A stretch of 42,974 bases of DNA, taken from positions 1 to 42,974 of the forward strand of contig DASTPP010000237.1 of assembly GCA_035762175.1 (NCBI GenBank), written 5' to 3'. The stretch comes from DASTPP01 sp035762175. Its GTDB lineage: Bacteria > Myxococcota_A > Polyangia > Polyangiales > Polyangiaceae. A program made the position numbers and the translations under genes. The notes beneath the pieces were generated by a model. That model ran no database searches. It saw nothing but the letters and a program-made list of their open reading frames with translations, and had not been told where the DNA came from. This document shows, in pieces, positions 24,694 to 33,542 of the stretch; the stretch's first letter is position 1; each line of letters begins with the position of its first letter.

Positions 24694-26930
24694 TAGGGGC
24701 AGCTCAGCGTCGCCCGCTGCCCCGGCGGCGCCGCTTTCAGCGCCGGCTTGCCCCGGCCCGCGCCGGGCGGCGCCCCGCTCAGGCCGCCCGCCTGGTCGAG
24801 GGCGCCCCGCCGGGCGGCGCCGTGGGTGGCCCCGGGGGGCGCCGTGAGCGCCCCCTGCCCGGCCCCCGGGGGGATGGTGACCGGCACCCTGGCCACGTTG
24901 TTCTCGAAGCTCACCTCCTCGAAGGCCCGCGCCGGGTTGAGCGCGACCTCGATCTGGTAATCGCCGGGCGCGAGGTCGGTAATGTCGAGCCACTGGCAGT
25001 CGAGCGCGTTGCCATACAGGTCGGACCACCCCGGCTGAATGCCTTGCTCTTCGCAGCTGTACTTCTTCTCGCAGGCCACCCCGGGGCCCTCGATGACCTG
25101 CGCCGTGTCTTCCATGCAGTAGGCCTGCTTGCGCCCGGCGATCACGGTGTTGCCGGCCAGGTCGAGCAGGCCGTAGGTGGCGAACCCGTCGAAGTGGTAG
25201 TGCCCGTGGCAGGGCGAGAACAGAAAGAGGTCGGGGCGATCGGCGGGCGGCGGCACCACGAGCGTCGCCTGCCCCTGGTTGACCGCCTCGACGCTGAAGC
25301 GCAAGAGCGTGCGCCGGCCGGGCCCGGCCACGCAGTCTTCGACGATGGCGCACGAGTCGGGGCTGATGTCGACGACCTCGAACAAGATCTCGCTGGCCAG
25401 GCGGTCGGCGTCGAGCACGAGGTCGGGCATCGGGGCGGCCAAGGGGTGGCAGGCGCAGTCGGTGCCGCAGAAGGCGTCGGGGCCGCAGCCGCCCTCGCAG
25501 ACCGGCCGGTCGTGATCGCACGAGGGGAACGCCCGGCAGGTCGAGGTGCTCGGCACGCAGAGCAGGCCCGCGGGGCAGGCGCCGCAGCTGCCGTCGCAGC
25601 CGTCGTCGCCGCACTCTTTGCCCGCGCAGTCGGGGGTGCACGGGTCGGGCAGGCAGCGGCGGTTGCTGCACTTGAACCCGGGGTCGCACGCGCCGCAGTC
25701 GCCCCCGCAGCCGTCGTCGCCGCCGCAGTAGCGGCCGTCGCAATTCGGGACGCACCCGTCTTTGACGAAGCGGGTCGTGAGGGTGAAGGGCCCGAACGCC
25801 TCGGAGTCGAAGCCGTCGACGATGAGGTAGTACGTGCCCGGCTCGAGCGCGGCGGCGAGGCGCGAGCCGTAGTCGCCCGGCGGCGCGGCGTCGTCGCTGC
25901 ACTTCACCGTCGCCTCGGGCCGGTCGTCGAGGCACCCGAGCGACGGGTCGGGCGCCGCGGCCGCCTTGCGGAGGTGCAGCACCGTGTCGAACCCCGACGC
26001 CCGGGCGTCGAGGCCGACCCGCTCGGTCGTGGTGAACGTGTACACGATCTCGACCGCGGTGCTGGTCGAGTTGCACGTCGGCACCGCCTGGTGCAACCCG
26101 GCGGTGGTGTCGCCCGCGACGGCGTGCGCGCCGAGCAGCGCCTCGCCCGGGCCGAGCAGCGGCAGCGGGTTCGCGCAGGTGCCGGGCTGGGCCGCGCTCT
26201 GGCAGGTGCCCGCGATCGAGGCGCAGCCCTCGCCGGGGGCGCAGGCGCCGCAGCTGCCGCCGCACCCGTCCGAGCCGCACACCCTGCCCGTACAGTCGGG
26301 GACGCACTCGGAGAAGCACGCGGCGCAGCCCGCGCCCAGGACGTGCGAGCAGGTGCCGGTCGCCTCGTCGCAGGCGTCGGCCGTGCAGGCCTCGCCGTCG
26401 TCGCACGGGTCGGAGCCGGCGACGCAGGCGCCGCGCGCGAAGCGCTCGGCCCCGTTGCAGAACACGCCGTCGCTGCACGTGACCTCGACCTTCGCCGCCA
26501 GCACGGCCCCGGCGCCGCGGCCCGAGCGCTCGGGCCGCCAGGCGAGCTCGTAGCGGCCGGGCGTGGGCGCGACGAGCTCGGCCCGGAAGGTCGCCACCTC
26601 GCCCGCGGGCACCGGCGCCGTCAGCGTGAGGGGCGCGTCGCCCCACGCCGCGTCGCCCCGAAAGTGGAGCTCGACCTCGCCCGGCTCGAGCGTGCCGTTG
26701 CTCCGGTTGCGCGCGGTGACCGTCACCGGGTACGCCGCGAGGGGCGCGACCCGTGGGGCCGCGCTCACCGTCACGTCGCCGAGCTCGATGAAGCTCGGCC
26801 CGAGCGGCTCGATCGCGACCGGGCGGTTCGGCTCGGCCGACCCGCACGAGACGCCGACCAGCGCGAGCGCGACGAGGAAGATCGAAACGAGCGTGGAGAG
26901 CAGACTCACCAGCGTCGATCGTGTACGCAC
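24693..26930 (-). CDS. Secreted modular lysyl oxidase (LOX-domain lipoprotein)
   Basis: This 745-residue protein starts at a GTG with GGAGG 6 bases upstream. A signal peptide ends at Cys29 (LVGVSC), so it is probably a lipoprotein. Residues 45-150 are a beta-rich domain. Cys-rich repeats of the form CGSDGCGGSCGAC lie near 205-230, 395-415 and 430-452. Between them (about 250-390) is a PPC-like beta domain (GTYYLIVDGF). The lysyl oxidase domain spans about 500-690: CHGHYH at 574-579 supplies the three copper His, Lys601 sits in GRKQAYCMED and Tyr639 in DLYGNALDCQWLDITD. These match the two residues that form the lysine tyrosylquinone cofactor in animal LOX. The enzyme should oxidise lysine or other amines at the cell surface, perhaps cross-linking matrix proteins. 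A low-complexity Ala/Pro/Gly tail ends the protein. Confidence 0.9.
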   Translation of the reverse strand: MRTRSTLVSLLSTLVSIFLVALALVGVSCGSAEPNRPVAIEPLGPSFIELGDVTVSAAPRVAPLAAYPVTVTARNRSNGTLEPGEVELHFRGDAAWGDAPLTLTAPVPAGEVATFRAELVAPTPGRYELAWRPERSGRGAGAVLAAKVEVTCSDGVFCNGAERFARGACVAGSDPCDDGEACTADACDEATGTCSHVLGAGCAACFSECVPDCTGRVCGSDGCGGSCGACAPGEGCASIAGTCQSAAQPGTCANPLPLLGPGEALLGAHAVAGDTTAGLHQAVPTCNSTSTAVEIVYTFTTTERVGLDARASGFDTVLHLRKAAAAPDPSLGCLDDRPEATVKCSDDAAPPGDYGSRLAAALEPGTYYLIVDGFDSEAFGPFTLTTRFVKDGCVPNCDGRYCGGDDGCGGDCGACDPGFKCSNRRCLPDPCTPDCAGKECGDDGCDGSCGACPAGLLCVPSTSTCRAFPSCDHDRPVCEGGCGPDAFCGTDCACHPLAAPMPDLVLDADRLASEILFEVVDISPDSCAIVEDCVAGPGRRTLLRFSVEAVNQGQATLVVPPPADRPDLFLFSPCHGHYHFDGFATYGLLDLAGNTVIAGRKQAYCMEDTAQVIEGPGVACEKKYSCEEQGIQPGWSDLYGNALDCQWLDITDLAPGDYQIEVALNPARAFEEVSFENNVARVPVTIPPGAGQGALTAPPGATHGAARRGALDQAGGLSGAPPGAGRGKPALKAAPPGQRATLSCP

Positions 26931-27069
26931 GAGACACCTCCGCGAAATGGAGAAACCGGCCGCGCCGCATGATGCCGGCTCGCCCGGCCCCTGGCAACGG
27001 ACGGCGCCGGCGACCTCGGAGGGCTCGGCGACGCCGTCGGCGGGCCGCCGCCGCGCCACCATCGCCCCG

Positions 27070-27302
27070 CTGCCGGGTAGGGCGGGTATCAGGTCGCCCC
27101 GGGGGTCGCCCCCCGGGAGCTCCCACCGAACCCGAACGTGCCCGATGGAGGCATCCGGCTCGATCGGGGCATCGGCTCGCCCCACGCGGCCAGCGGCACC
27201 TCGGGCGGGCGGCGGCTTCGCCTGTCGTTCAAACCAGACGTTTACCACCTCGTGGAGGTAAACATCGGCTAGAAATGGCGACGTCACGCCGCCCTGCGTT
27301 GA
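27070..27302 (-). mobile_element. Remnant of a group II intron (reverse transcriptase fragment and 3' ribozyme end)
   Basis: On the minus strand 27302-27208 encodes TQGGVTSPFLADVYLHEVV followed by NVWFERQAKPP, which matches the PQGGxxSPLLANxYLHxxLD region of group II intron reverse transcriptases. The YADD catalytic block is missing. About 45 bp later a 34-base stretch (27161-27128) starts GAGCCGGATGC and ends GGGTTC, like ribozyme domain V with its AGC triad. A domain VI-like hairpin follows, ending near CCTACCCG at about 27075. The element is an internally deleted, dead copy. The rest of 26931-27536 has no gene I can support, other than upstream DNA of the two flanking genes. Confidence 0.7.
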
Positions 27303-27465
27303 CGCGGCTTCCGGGCAGGCCACCTCCCTGGCCTTCGTAGGAGGCCAGCCTTCCGAGGGGCATAACCGACCCAGTAACCGCTCTCGAGTCGCCCCGGGCA
27401 CCCTGCCCCGACCACGTTCCGTTGTCACTGAACGCCAGCAAATAACGAAGCCTTCTTAGTTATCG

Positions 27466-27479
27466 GGACTAGGTAGTCC
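27466..27479. promoter_or_regulatory. Palindrome in the kinase operon promoter region
   Basis: GGACTAGGTAGTCC (6 bp perfect arms around GG) lies 57 bp before the kinase start, inside an unusually AT-rich stretch (27430-27500) that probably holds the promoter. It could be an operator. No clear -35/-10 pair was found. Confidence 0.4.
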
Positions 27480-27536
27480 AAACAACTGACTTTCCGTATG
27501 GTGGGGCGCGTCAGCGTGTCGTAGAGTGGCCGCTCA

Positions 27537-29327
27537 ATGGCTGGCTTCGCCGACGACGGTCGACATCGGCCCCCCAGACTCGTCGGCGGTCGTTACGAGG
27601 TGATCGCGCGGCTCGGCGAAGGGGGCATGGGTGACGTGCACCTCGCGCGGCTCGTCGGCCAGTCAGACTTCGTCAAGCTCGCCGTGGTCAAGTGCCTCAA
27701 GCTGTACGGGGGCGACGACGACCAAGAGCGCCAGCAGATGTTCTTGAACGAGGCGCGGCTCGCCGCGCGCCTCAACCACCCGAACATCGTGCAGACGTTC
27801 GAGGCGGGCGACGAGGGCGGGCTCCCGTTTTTGGCGATGGAGTACCTCGAGGGCCAATCGCTCTCGGCCATCAAGCGCCGGGCGCAGCGCGCCGGCGGCG
27901 CCCTGCCTCTCGGGTGCGAGCTGTTCGTCTTGATGGAAGTCCTGATGGCGCTCGACTACGCCCACGAGCTGACCGACTACGACGGCTCGGCGCTGTCGAT
28001 CGTGCACCGCGACGTCAGCCCGCACAACGTGTTCGTCACCTACCAGGGCGCGACCAAGCTCGTCGATTTCGGCATCGCGAAGGCCGCCGGGGTCGCGGTC
28101 GAGACGCGCACGGGGGTCATCAAGGGCAAGGTCGGGTACATGGCGCCCGAGCAGCTTCGCGGCGTGCGGGACATCGACCGGCGCGCCGACCTGTTCTCGG
28201 TCGGCATCATGCTGTGGGAAGCGCTGGCGGGGCGTCGGTTCTGGTCGGGGCGGTCGAACGAGTTTGAGATCTTCGCCCAGCTCTCGCAGCCGCACCAGTT
28301 CGACCCGCCCGGGTCGTTCAACCCGGCGGCTCCCGCGGCGCTCTCCCAGGTTTGCATGAAGGCGCTCGCCTACGACCGCGACGCGCGCTACGCGACGGCG
28401 GCCGAGTTTTGGGCCGACCTCGACGCGGCGGCGGGCGAGGCCGGCGTGCGGGCTGGCCCCCGCGACGTCGCGAAGTACATGACGACGCAGTTCGCGGCGG
28501 AGCGCGACGCCGTGCGCCGGCGGATCGAGGCGTGGGGTCGCGATGGCTTTCCGGGCGAAGGCTCCGTGCCGGTGCTCGGCGCCGCATTCGACAGTGACAC
28601 CGCCAACTCGGGGCGGACGCCGGAGCGCCCGGGCGGGCCGCCCGATTCGCTCGCCCCGGGCGGGTCGCGGGGGCTCGAGGGCAGCGCCCCGTCGGCGCTG
28701 AGCTCGCTGAACTTGGGGGCTTCGAACCTGCCGGCGAGGGGGGGGCCGGCGACGGGCCGGCGGCGCTCGGGGCAGTGGCCGCTCTTGACGGGCGGCGTGG
28801 CGCTCGTGGCGGTAGGCGCGACGCTCTTCGGCACGCGCGGGCCGTCGCGCCCGGGCGCCCCGCCAGCGGCCGAGGCCGTGGTCGCCCCGCTCGCGGCGTC
28901 TGCGCCCGCGGCGGCGTCTGCGCCCGCGGCGGTCGCGAGCGCCACGCTCGAAGTCACGATCACCCCCCGCGGCGGCCAACTCTTCTGGGACGGCGAGCCC
29001 CTTGGTCAGAGCCCTTTCCGGGGTTCGATCCCGCGGGACGACGCGCCGCACGTGTTGCGCGCCGAGGCGCCGGGCCACCGACCCCGGACCATCGCGCTGG
29101 TGGCCGACCGCGACCGGGTGCTCGACATCGTGCTCACGCCCGACCCCCGCCCTCGCGCGCCGGTGCCGGTCGCGAGCCCCGCCGCGAAGCGGCCCCAGGG
29201 GGCGCCCGAGCCGGCCCAACCCGGGCCGGCGGCCCCGGCCGGCGGCCCGTTTCAAGAGCTCGAGCCGCGCGAGCGCGAGCCGACGCGCCGGCCGCAGCTC
29301 GACACCGACGTGCTGAAGAGGCAGTGA
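27537..29327 (+). CDS. Membrane Ser/Thr protein kinase with PEGA sensor domain
   Basis: This 596-residue protein opens a five-gene operon. The kinase domain (20-300) has the Gly loop GEGGMGDV, Lys52, HRDVSPHN with Asp159, DFG 177-179 and APE 203-205, so it should be active. A disordered Gly/Pro/Ser linker leads to one membrane helix (about 413-432). The outside part has an Ala/Pro stretch and a PEGA-type domain (470-535, VTITPRGGQLFWDGEPLGQSPF), then a Pro-rich charged tail. HRDVSPHNV in place of HRDLKPxN is common in myxobacterial kinases. The following genes encode exported proteins, two of them solute-binding, so the kinase probably relays an envelope or nutrient signal. No transcription factor is encoded alongside. 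Confidence 0.94.
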   Translation: MAGFADDGRHRPPRLVGGRYEVIARLGEGGMGDVHLARLVGQSDFVKLAVVKCLKLYGGDDDQERQQMFLNEARLAARLNHPNIVQTFEAGDEGGLPFLAMEYLEGQSLSAIKRRAQRAGGALPLGCELFVLMEVLMALDYAHELTDYDGSALSIVHRDVSPHNVFVTYQGATKLVDFGIAKAAGVAVETRTGVIKGKVGYMAPEQLRGVRDIDRRADLFSVGIMLWEALAGRRFWSGRSNEFEIFAQLSQPHQFDPPGSFNPAAPAALSQVCMKALAYDRDARYATAAEFWADLDAAAGEAGVRAGPRDVAKYMTTQFAAERDAVRRRIEAWGRDGFPGEGSVPVLGAAFDSDTANSGRTPERPGGPPDSLAPGGSRGLEGSAPSALSSLNLGASNLPARGGPATGRRRSGQWPLLTGGVALVAVGATLFGTRGPSRPGAPPAAEAVVAPLAASAPAAASAPAAVASATLEVTITPRGGQLFWDGEPLGQSPFRGSIPRDDAPHVLRAEAPGHRPRTIALVADRDRVLDIVLTPDPRPRAPVPVASPAAKRPQGAPEPAQPGPAAPAGGPFQELEPREREPTRRPQLDTDVLKRQ

Positions 29328-29354
29328 ACTTCGACCGACGCAAGGAGCCCCGAA

Positions 29355-30293
29355 GTGAAGTCGTGGATGCCCGTCGCGGCCCTCGCCCTCGCCCTCACCT
29401 TCGCGCCGCGGGCGCGCGCGGACGAGCCCAAGGAGGCCGTCGAGCGCTTCGAACGCGGCGTCCTGCTCTACCAGGGCGGCTCGCCCGACGCCGCCTTGAT
29501 CGAGTTCGAAGCGGCGCACCGGCTGGCCGGCAATTATCGTATCCTTTACAATATTGCCCTCTGCCGGGCCGAGTCGAAAGACTACGTCGGCGCCATCAGC
29601 GCCTACACGAGATACCTCGCCGAGGGCGGCGAGCGGATCGACCGGGGCAAGCGCGCCGACGTCAACGAGCAGATTCGGCGCTTGACGCTGTTCACGGGCC
29701 GGGTGTCGGTGCGCACCGACGCGCCGGCCTCGGCCGAGATCTGGGTCGACGACCGGCGTGCGGGCTCGGTGCCCTTGACCGAGTCGCTCACCGTCAACGT
29801 CGGCGCGCGCAAGCTCAGCGTCCACGCCGGCGGCCGGGTGGCGTCGAAGACGGTGCTGATCGTGTCGGGCGAACACACGTTCGTCGATCTGCCCTTGGGC
29901 GGCGCGCCGGCGTCGACGGCCGGCGCGCCGCGCGGCGACGCGGCGCCGCCGGCCGACGCGGGGCCTCCCTTCCCTTGGCCGTTCTGGGCGGCGGCCGGCG
30001 CGTTCGGGGCCGGCGCCGCCGTCACCGGGGTGCTCGCGGTCGGGCGCCGCAACGACGCGGCGCGCACGCAGGCGACGTTCGGCGCCCGCCGGGAAGACAT
30101 CGAAGAAGACCAGACGGCGGCCGAGCGGCTCGGGCTCGCCACCGACGTGCTGCTCGGGGCGAGCGTCGTGTCGGCCGCGCTCGGCGCGTACTTCACCGTC
30201 CGGCACCTCGCGCCGCCCGGAGACGCCGCCAAGCGGCCCGCCGTGCGCGCGACGTTCGGCCCGCGAGGCCTCTTGATCGAAGGCACGATGTGA
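29355..30293 (+). CDS. Exported TPR/PEGA-domain membrane protein
   Basis: This 312-residue protein starts at GTG 29355 with a strong AAGGAG 7 bases before it. A signal peptide ends near ARAD (residue 23). Residues 25-115 form TPR-like helices (ERFERGVLLYQGGSPDAAL, NYRILYNIALCRAESKDY). Residues 118-180 form a PEGA-like beta domain (RVSVRTDAPASAEIWVDD). Two hydrophobic segments near 210-230 and 270-290 anchor the protein. This family is frequent beside myxobacterial kinases with a matching PEGA domain, suggesting a periplasmic scaffold. It lies 27 bp after the kinase and overlaps the next gene. Confidence 0.85.
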   Translation: MKSWMPVAALALALTFAPRARADEPKEAVERFERGVLLYQGGSPDAALIEFEAAHRLAGNYRILYNIALCRAESKDYVGAISAYTRYLAEGGERIDRGKRADVNEQIRRLTLFTGRVSVRTDAPASAEIWVDDRRAGSVPLTESLTVNVGARKLSVHAGGRVASKTVLIVSGEHTFVDLPLGGAPASTAGAPRGDAAPPADAGPPFPWPFWAAAGAFGAGAAVTGVLAVGRRNDAARTQATFGARREDIEEDQTAAERLGLATDVLLGASVVSAALGAYFTVRHLAPPGDAAKRPAVRATFGPRGLLIEGTM

Positions 30294-30721
30294 CCTCTCC
30301 GGACAGCAGGCAGGCTCGAATGGCACCGACCCGACGTCTCCGCGCGACGGCCGCGCTCGCCGCGGCCCTGGGCGCAGCTTGCGTCGAAGAGCGCCCCATC
30401 GTCGTCAACGGGCGGGGCGCCGCCGGCGCCGCGAACCCGGCCCCCAGCGTCCAAGAGCTCCGCCCCATCGACCCGCCCACGTGCCTGCGCTGCGCGGAGG
30501 CGGTCGCCCAGGGGCTGCCGCCGGCGAGCGCCTGCTCGTCCGACGGCCCGCCCAGCTCGTCCGAGCGCCTGGCGGCGTATTTTGACTGCGTCTGCCGGAC
30601 GAAGTGCGTCGAGGTCTGCGCGCTGCACTGCGAGGGCACCCTACGGGACGCCCCGTGCGCCGCGTGCGTCCAGCGCGAGTGCGCCGCCGCCGCGCAGCAG
30701 TGCGACGGGGGCGGGTCATGA
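30290..30721 (+). CDS. Small Cys-rich lipoprotein
   Basis: This 143-residue protein is not recognised. I favour the GTG at 30290, which overlaps the previous stop (GTGA) and has GAAGG upstream; the ATG at 30320 is the alternative. The signal peptide ends in LGAAC, a good lipobox. The mature part is short, with about a dozen Cys in patterns such as CLRC, CVCRTKCVEVCALHC and CAACVQREC, suggesting a compact disulfide or metal-binding domain. Its stop overlaps the next start (ATGA), so it belongs to the kinase operon. Confidence 0.8.
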   Translation: MTSPDSRQARMAPTRRLRATAALAAALGAACVEERPIVVNGRGAAGAANPAPSVQELRPIDPPTCLRCAEAVAQGLPPASACSSDGPPSSSERLAAYFDCVCRTKCVEVCALHCEGTLRDAPCAACVQRECAAAAQQCDGGGS

Positions 30722-32427
30722 CGCGCCGCCCGCCGCCCGCCCCGGTGCTGGCGCTCTGCTGCCTGTTCGCGCTCGCGCCCGCCTGCAGCGTCGCCGTCGC
30801 CGACGACCCGGTCCAGTGCGAGGCCGACGCCGACTGCGAAGGCCGGGGGCCCGACTTCGCCGGCACCGCCTGCGCGACCGCCGGGCCGCGCAAGGGCTTC
30901 TGCGTCGATCAGTTCCCCTCGGACCTCGGCGGCGAGTGCGCGGCCAACGCCGACTGCGTCGACGTGACCGGGCCGGGCTCGATCTGCGCGCCCGCCGACG
31001 GCACGACCCGCTGCGAGCGCCTGCTGACCGAGCAGTGCCCCCTCTACATCGGCGACCCCTTCATCGAGCGCACCGTCATCTACGGCCTGCTCGGTGACGT
31101 CCTGCCGCAAGACCCGAGCTACGTGCGCGACGCCGGGCTCGTCGCCGCCGCGAAGCTGGCGGTCGACGAGTTTCAGGCCGACGCGGGCGTCGAGCTGAGC
31201 GGCCGGCGCCGCGTGTCGTTCGTGGTCTGCAGCCAGGCGACGCCGCGCGCGTCGGCGTCGCACCTCTTGCGCCTCGGCGCCAAGGCGATCGTCGGCCCGA
31301 GCGAGGGCGACAAGCTGGCCGCGGTGGCCGAGCTGACGGGCCCGGCGGGCGTGCCGGTGTTCGCCGGCTACCTCGACGAGAATACGGCGGCGGCGGTGCC
31401 CGAGGCGAGCGGCTTGGTGTTCCTGTCGGGCGCGTCGCGCGCGAGCGCGGTCGCCGCGCTCAGCGCCTTCCTCGGCGAGAACGCCGCCGCGCTGCTCGCC
31501 CCGTCGGGCGCCACGCACCTGCGCGTCATGACCGTGCTCGGCTCCGAGACCGAACGGTACGCGGCGTTCCTCGCCGAGCGGCTCACCTTCAACGGCAAGA
31601 CGGCGGTCCAGAACCAGAACGACCCGGCCTGCGGCTCGTGCTACCTGAACGCCGACGCCACGGGGGGCCCGGCCGCGCTCGCGGCGGCGGCGGCGGCCTT
31701 CCGGCCGCACGTCGTCGTGCCGCTGATGAACGCGTCGTGGGGGGCCACCTTCCTGCCGGCCGTCGAGGCCGCGCTCGGCGACCTGCCCGGGCCGGTCTAT
31801 CTGCACCCGGCGCTGCGCGAGGTCGACCCGGGCTACATCGTTCTCGGGCGCTCCGCGCCCGATCTGGCGGACCGGGTGGTCGGCCTCTGGCCGGCACGCG
31901 ACGAGGGGGTCGCCTCCAGCTTCCGCGACCGATACCAGGACGCGACCGCCCCGTCCGCCGGCGTCCCCGGCCCGGCGCCCAACGTCAGCGCCACCCGCGT
32001 TTACGAGAACACGTTCCTCGTCCTGCTCGCCTCGTACGCCGCCGCGCTCGAGAGCCCCGACGGCGACTTCCGCGGCGCCGACCTCGCCCGGGCGGTCGCC
32101 GCCGTCACCTCGCCGGGCGGCACGCGCGCGGGCGCCGGACCGCTCGACATCGCGTCGGCCGTCCAGGCGCTCAACCGCCGCGCCCTCCAGGGGGGCGGCG
32201 ACCCGGCCGCCACGGCCGTCGACCTGGACGGCATCCTCTCGACGTTCGAATTCGATCCGAACCAGAGCTCTGCGTCGCGCTGGCAGCTGTGGTGCCTCGA
32301 CGGCGCGGCGGGGCGATACGTGGGCACCCCCCGCGTCTTCGACGGAGCGTCCTTCCAAGGGGGCACCCCCGGCCTCTGCCCGCCGGCGCCGGGCGCCCCG
32401 CCGCCCCCGTCAGGGAGTCTACGATGA
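30718..32427 (+). CDS. Type-1 periplasmic-binding (LivJ-like) lipoprotein
   Basis: This 569-residue protein starts at an ATG overlapping the previous stop. The signal peptide ends in LAPAC, so it is lipid-anchored. Residues 25-105 carry Cys repeats of the CEADADCEG / CAANADCVD kind. From about 110 to 520 it follows the fold pattern of branched-chain amino-acid-type solute-binding proteins: VAAAKLAVDEFQADAGVELS, then AKAIVGPSEGDKLAAVAEL, VPVFAGYLDE, VVPLMNASWG and RVYENTFLVLLASYAAAL. No permease or ATPase gene is near, so import is unlikely. A role as ligand sensor for the operon's kinase is inferred. Confidence 0.85.
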   Translation: MTRRPPPAPVLALCCLFALAPACSVAVADDPVQCEADADCEGRGPDFAGTACATAGPRKGFCVDQFPSDLGGECAANADCVDVTGPGSICAPADGTTRCERLLTEQCPLYIGDPFIERTVIYGLLGDVLPQDPSYVRDAGLVAAAKLAVDEFQADAGVELSGRRRVSFVVCSQATPRASASHLLRLGAKAIVGPSEGDKLAAVAELTGPAGVPVFAGYLDENTAAAVPEASGLVFLSGASRASAVAALSAFLGENAAALLAPSGATHLRVMTVLGSETERYAAFLAERLTFNGKTAVQNQNDPACGSCYLNADATGGPAALAAAAAAFRPHVVVPLMNASWGATFLPAVEAALGDLPGPVYLHPALREVDPGYIVLGRSAPDLADRVVGLWPARDEGVASSFRDRYQDATAPSAGVPGPAPNVSATRVYENTFLVLLASYAAALESPDGDFRGADLARAVAAVTSPGGTRAGAGPLDIASAVQALNRRALQGGGDPAATAVDLDGILSTFEFDPNQSSASRWQLWCLDGAAGRYVGTPRVFDGASFQGGTPGLCPPAPGAPPPPSGSLR

Positions 32428-33542
32428 ACCTCTCGGCGATGCTGATGCCCTCCCTCGTCGCGCTGGCGATCGCGGCGGGCGGCTGTGCGAAGGAGAGCGA
32501 CGAGGCGCGGCCGAAGCTGCGGCTCGGGAACGTCCCCTGGCCCGGCTGGGCGGCGCTCGACGTGGGGCTCGAGAAGGGCTTCTTTCGCGAGGAGGGCGTC
32601 GACGTCGAGATCGTTCAGTTCGGCGTCAGCGGCGACCAGCAGCTCATCGACGCCATCGCCAGCGGCGAGGTCGATGGGGGCTTTTACATGCTCGGCGCGC
32701 TGCTCAACAACGCGCTCGAGCGCGGGCAGCCCATCACCTACCTCGGCGCGGTCGACTGGTCGTACGGCGGCGATCAGATCGTCATCCGGCCCCCGCTCGA
32801 GACCTCGATCGCGGCGATCCAATCGGGGCAGCGCCAAGTCGGCACCTACTCGACGGCCGCCTCGACGTTGCTGCTGCTCGACCTCTACTTCCGCGACACG
32901 TCGCGGCACTCCTGGTCGTTCAGCATCGGCGACGTCGCGGTCACCGAGCGCCCCGCCGAAGACCTGGTCGCGAGCTTCAAGGCCGGCGAAGAGCCCGTGA
33001 GCTTGAACTTCGACCCGGTCATCTACGACCAGATCGCGGCCGGCGGCGAGGTGGTCGCGACGAGCGCGACCTACCCGGGCGTCATCTCCGAAGGGCTCAT
33101 GGTGAGCACGCCCCTCTACCAGGGGGCGAACAAGGCGGCGTACGCCGCCCTGCTGCGGGGGTGGGTCCGCGCGGTCGAGTACATGTACGGCGAGGGCCAC
33201 CGGCTGAACGTCTTGAACGCCGCCCGGGCCGACGAAGTCGTCGAGATCGTCCAGCGGCGGACGTTCTTGGGCGACGGCACGTCGAAAGAAGACGTGCTGT
33301 CGTCCCTCGCCAACGTCCGTGTCTTCAGCCGGGCCAAGCTCGAGGCCGTCAACCTCGACGAGCGCGAGGACGTTCGCCTGGCCGAGTACCCCACCAAAGG
33401 GGTCCAGCCGCTGCGCAGCCATCTGCGCGAGCTCGACGAGTTCATCCGGGCTCTCAACCCCGCGGCCGCGCCGCTCCAGGCGCAAGTCACCGTGGACCTC
33501 GAACCCCTGCGGACCGCGCTCGCCCAGCTCGCCACTCGTTAA
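32424..33542 (+). CDS. SsuA/NMT1-like solute-binding lipoprotein
   Basis: This 372-residue protein starts at an ATG that overlaps the previous stop, with AGGGAG 6 bases upstream. The lipobox is AAGGC. The mature part matches the type-2 binding fold of the SsuA/TauA/NMT1 group: LGNVPWPGWAALDVGLEKGF, EEGVDVEIVQFGVSGDQQ, IDAIASGEVDGGF, then YSTAASTLLLLDLYF and SEGLMVSTPLY. Related proteins bind sulfonates, nitrate or thiamine precursors for ABC importers, but no transporter subunits are encoded here. It is the second solute-binding protein in the same operon and the last gene of it. Confidence 0.87.
   Translation: MNLSAMLMPSLVALAIAAGGCAKESDEARPKLRLGNVPWPGWAALDVGLEKGFFREEGVDVEIVQFGVSGDQQLIDAIASGEVDGGFYMLGALLNNALERGQPITYLGAVDWSYGGDQIVIRPPLETSIAAIQSGQRQVGTYSTAASTLLLLDLYFRDTSRHSWSFSIGDVAVTERPAEDLVASFKAGEEPVSLNFDPVIYDQIAAGGEVVATSATYPGVISEGLMVSTPLYQGANKAAYAALLRGWVRAVEYMYGEGHRLNVLNAARADEVVEIVQRRTFLGDGTSKEDVLSSLANVRVFSRAKLEAVNLDEREDVRLAEYPTKGVQPLRSHLRELDEFIRALNPAAAPLQAQVTVDLEPLRTALAQLATR

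Noticed and set aside
20596..27126. A single 2176-codon minus frame joining the receptor with upstream DNA
   Set aside because: The receptor has its own ATG, ribosome-binding site and signal peptide at 23817. The upstream part is the lysyl oxidase gene read out of frame.
30718..33542. ABC importer operon
   Set aside because: Both proteins are solute-binding lipoproteins, but no permease or ATPase gene lies before or after them, and they are coupled to a kinase.
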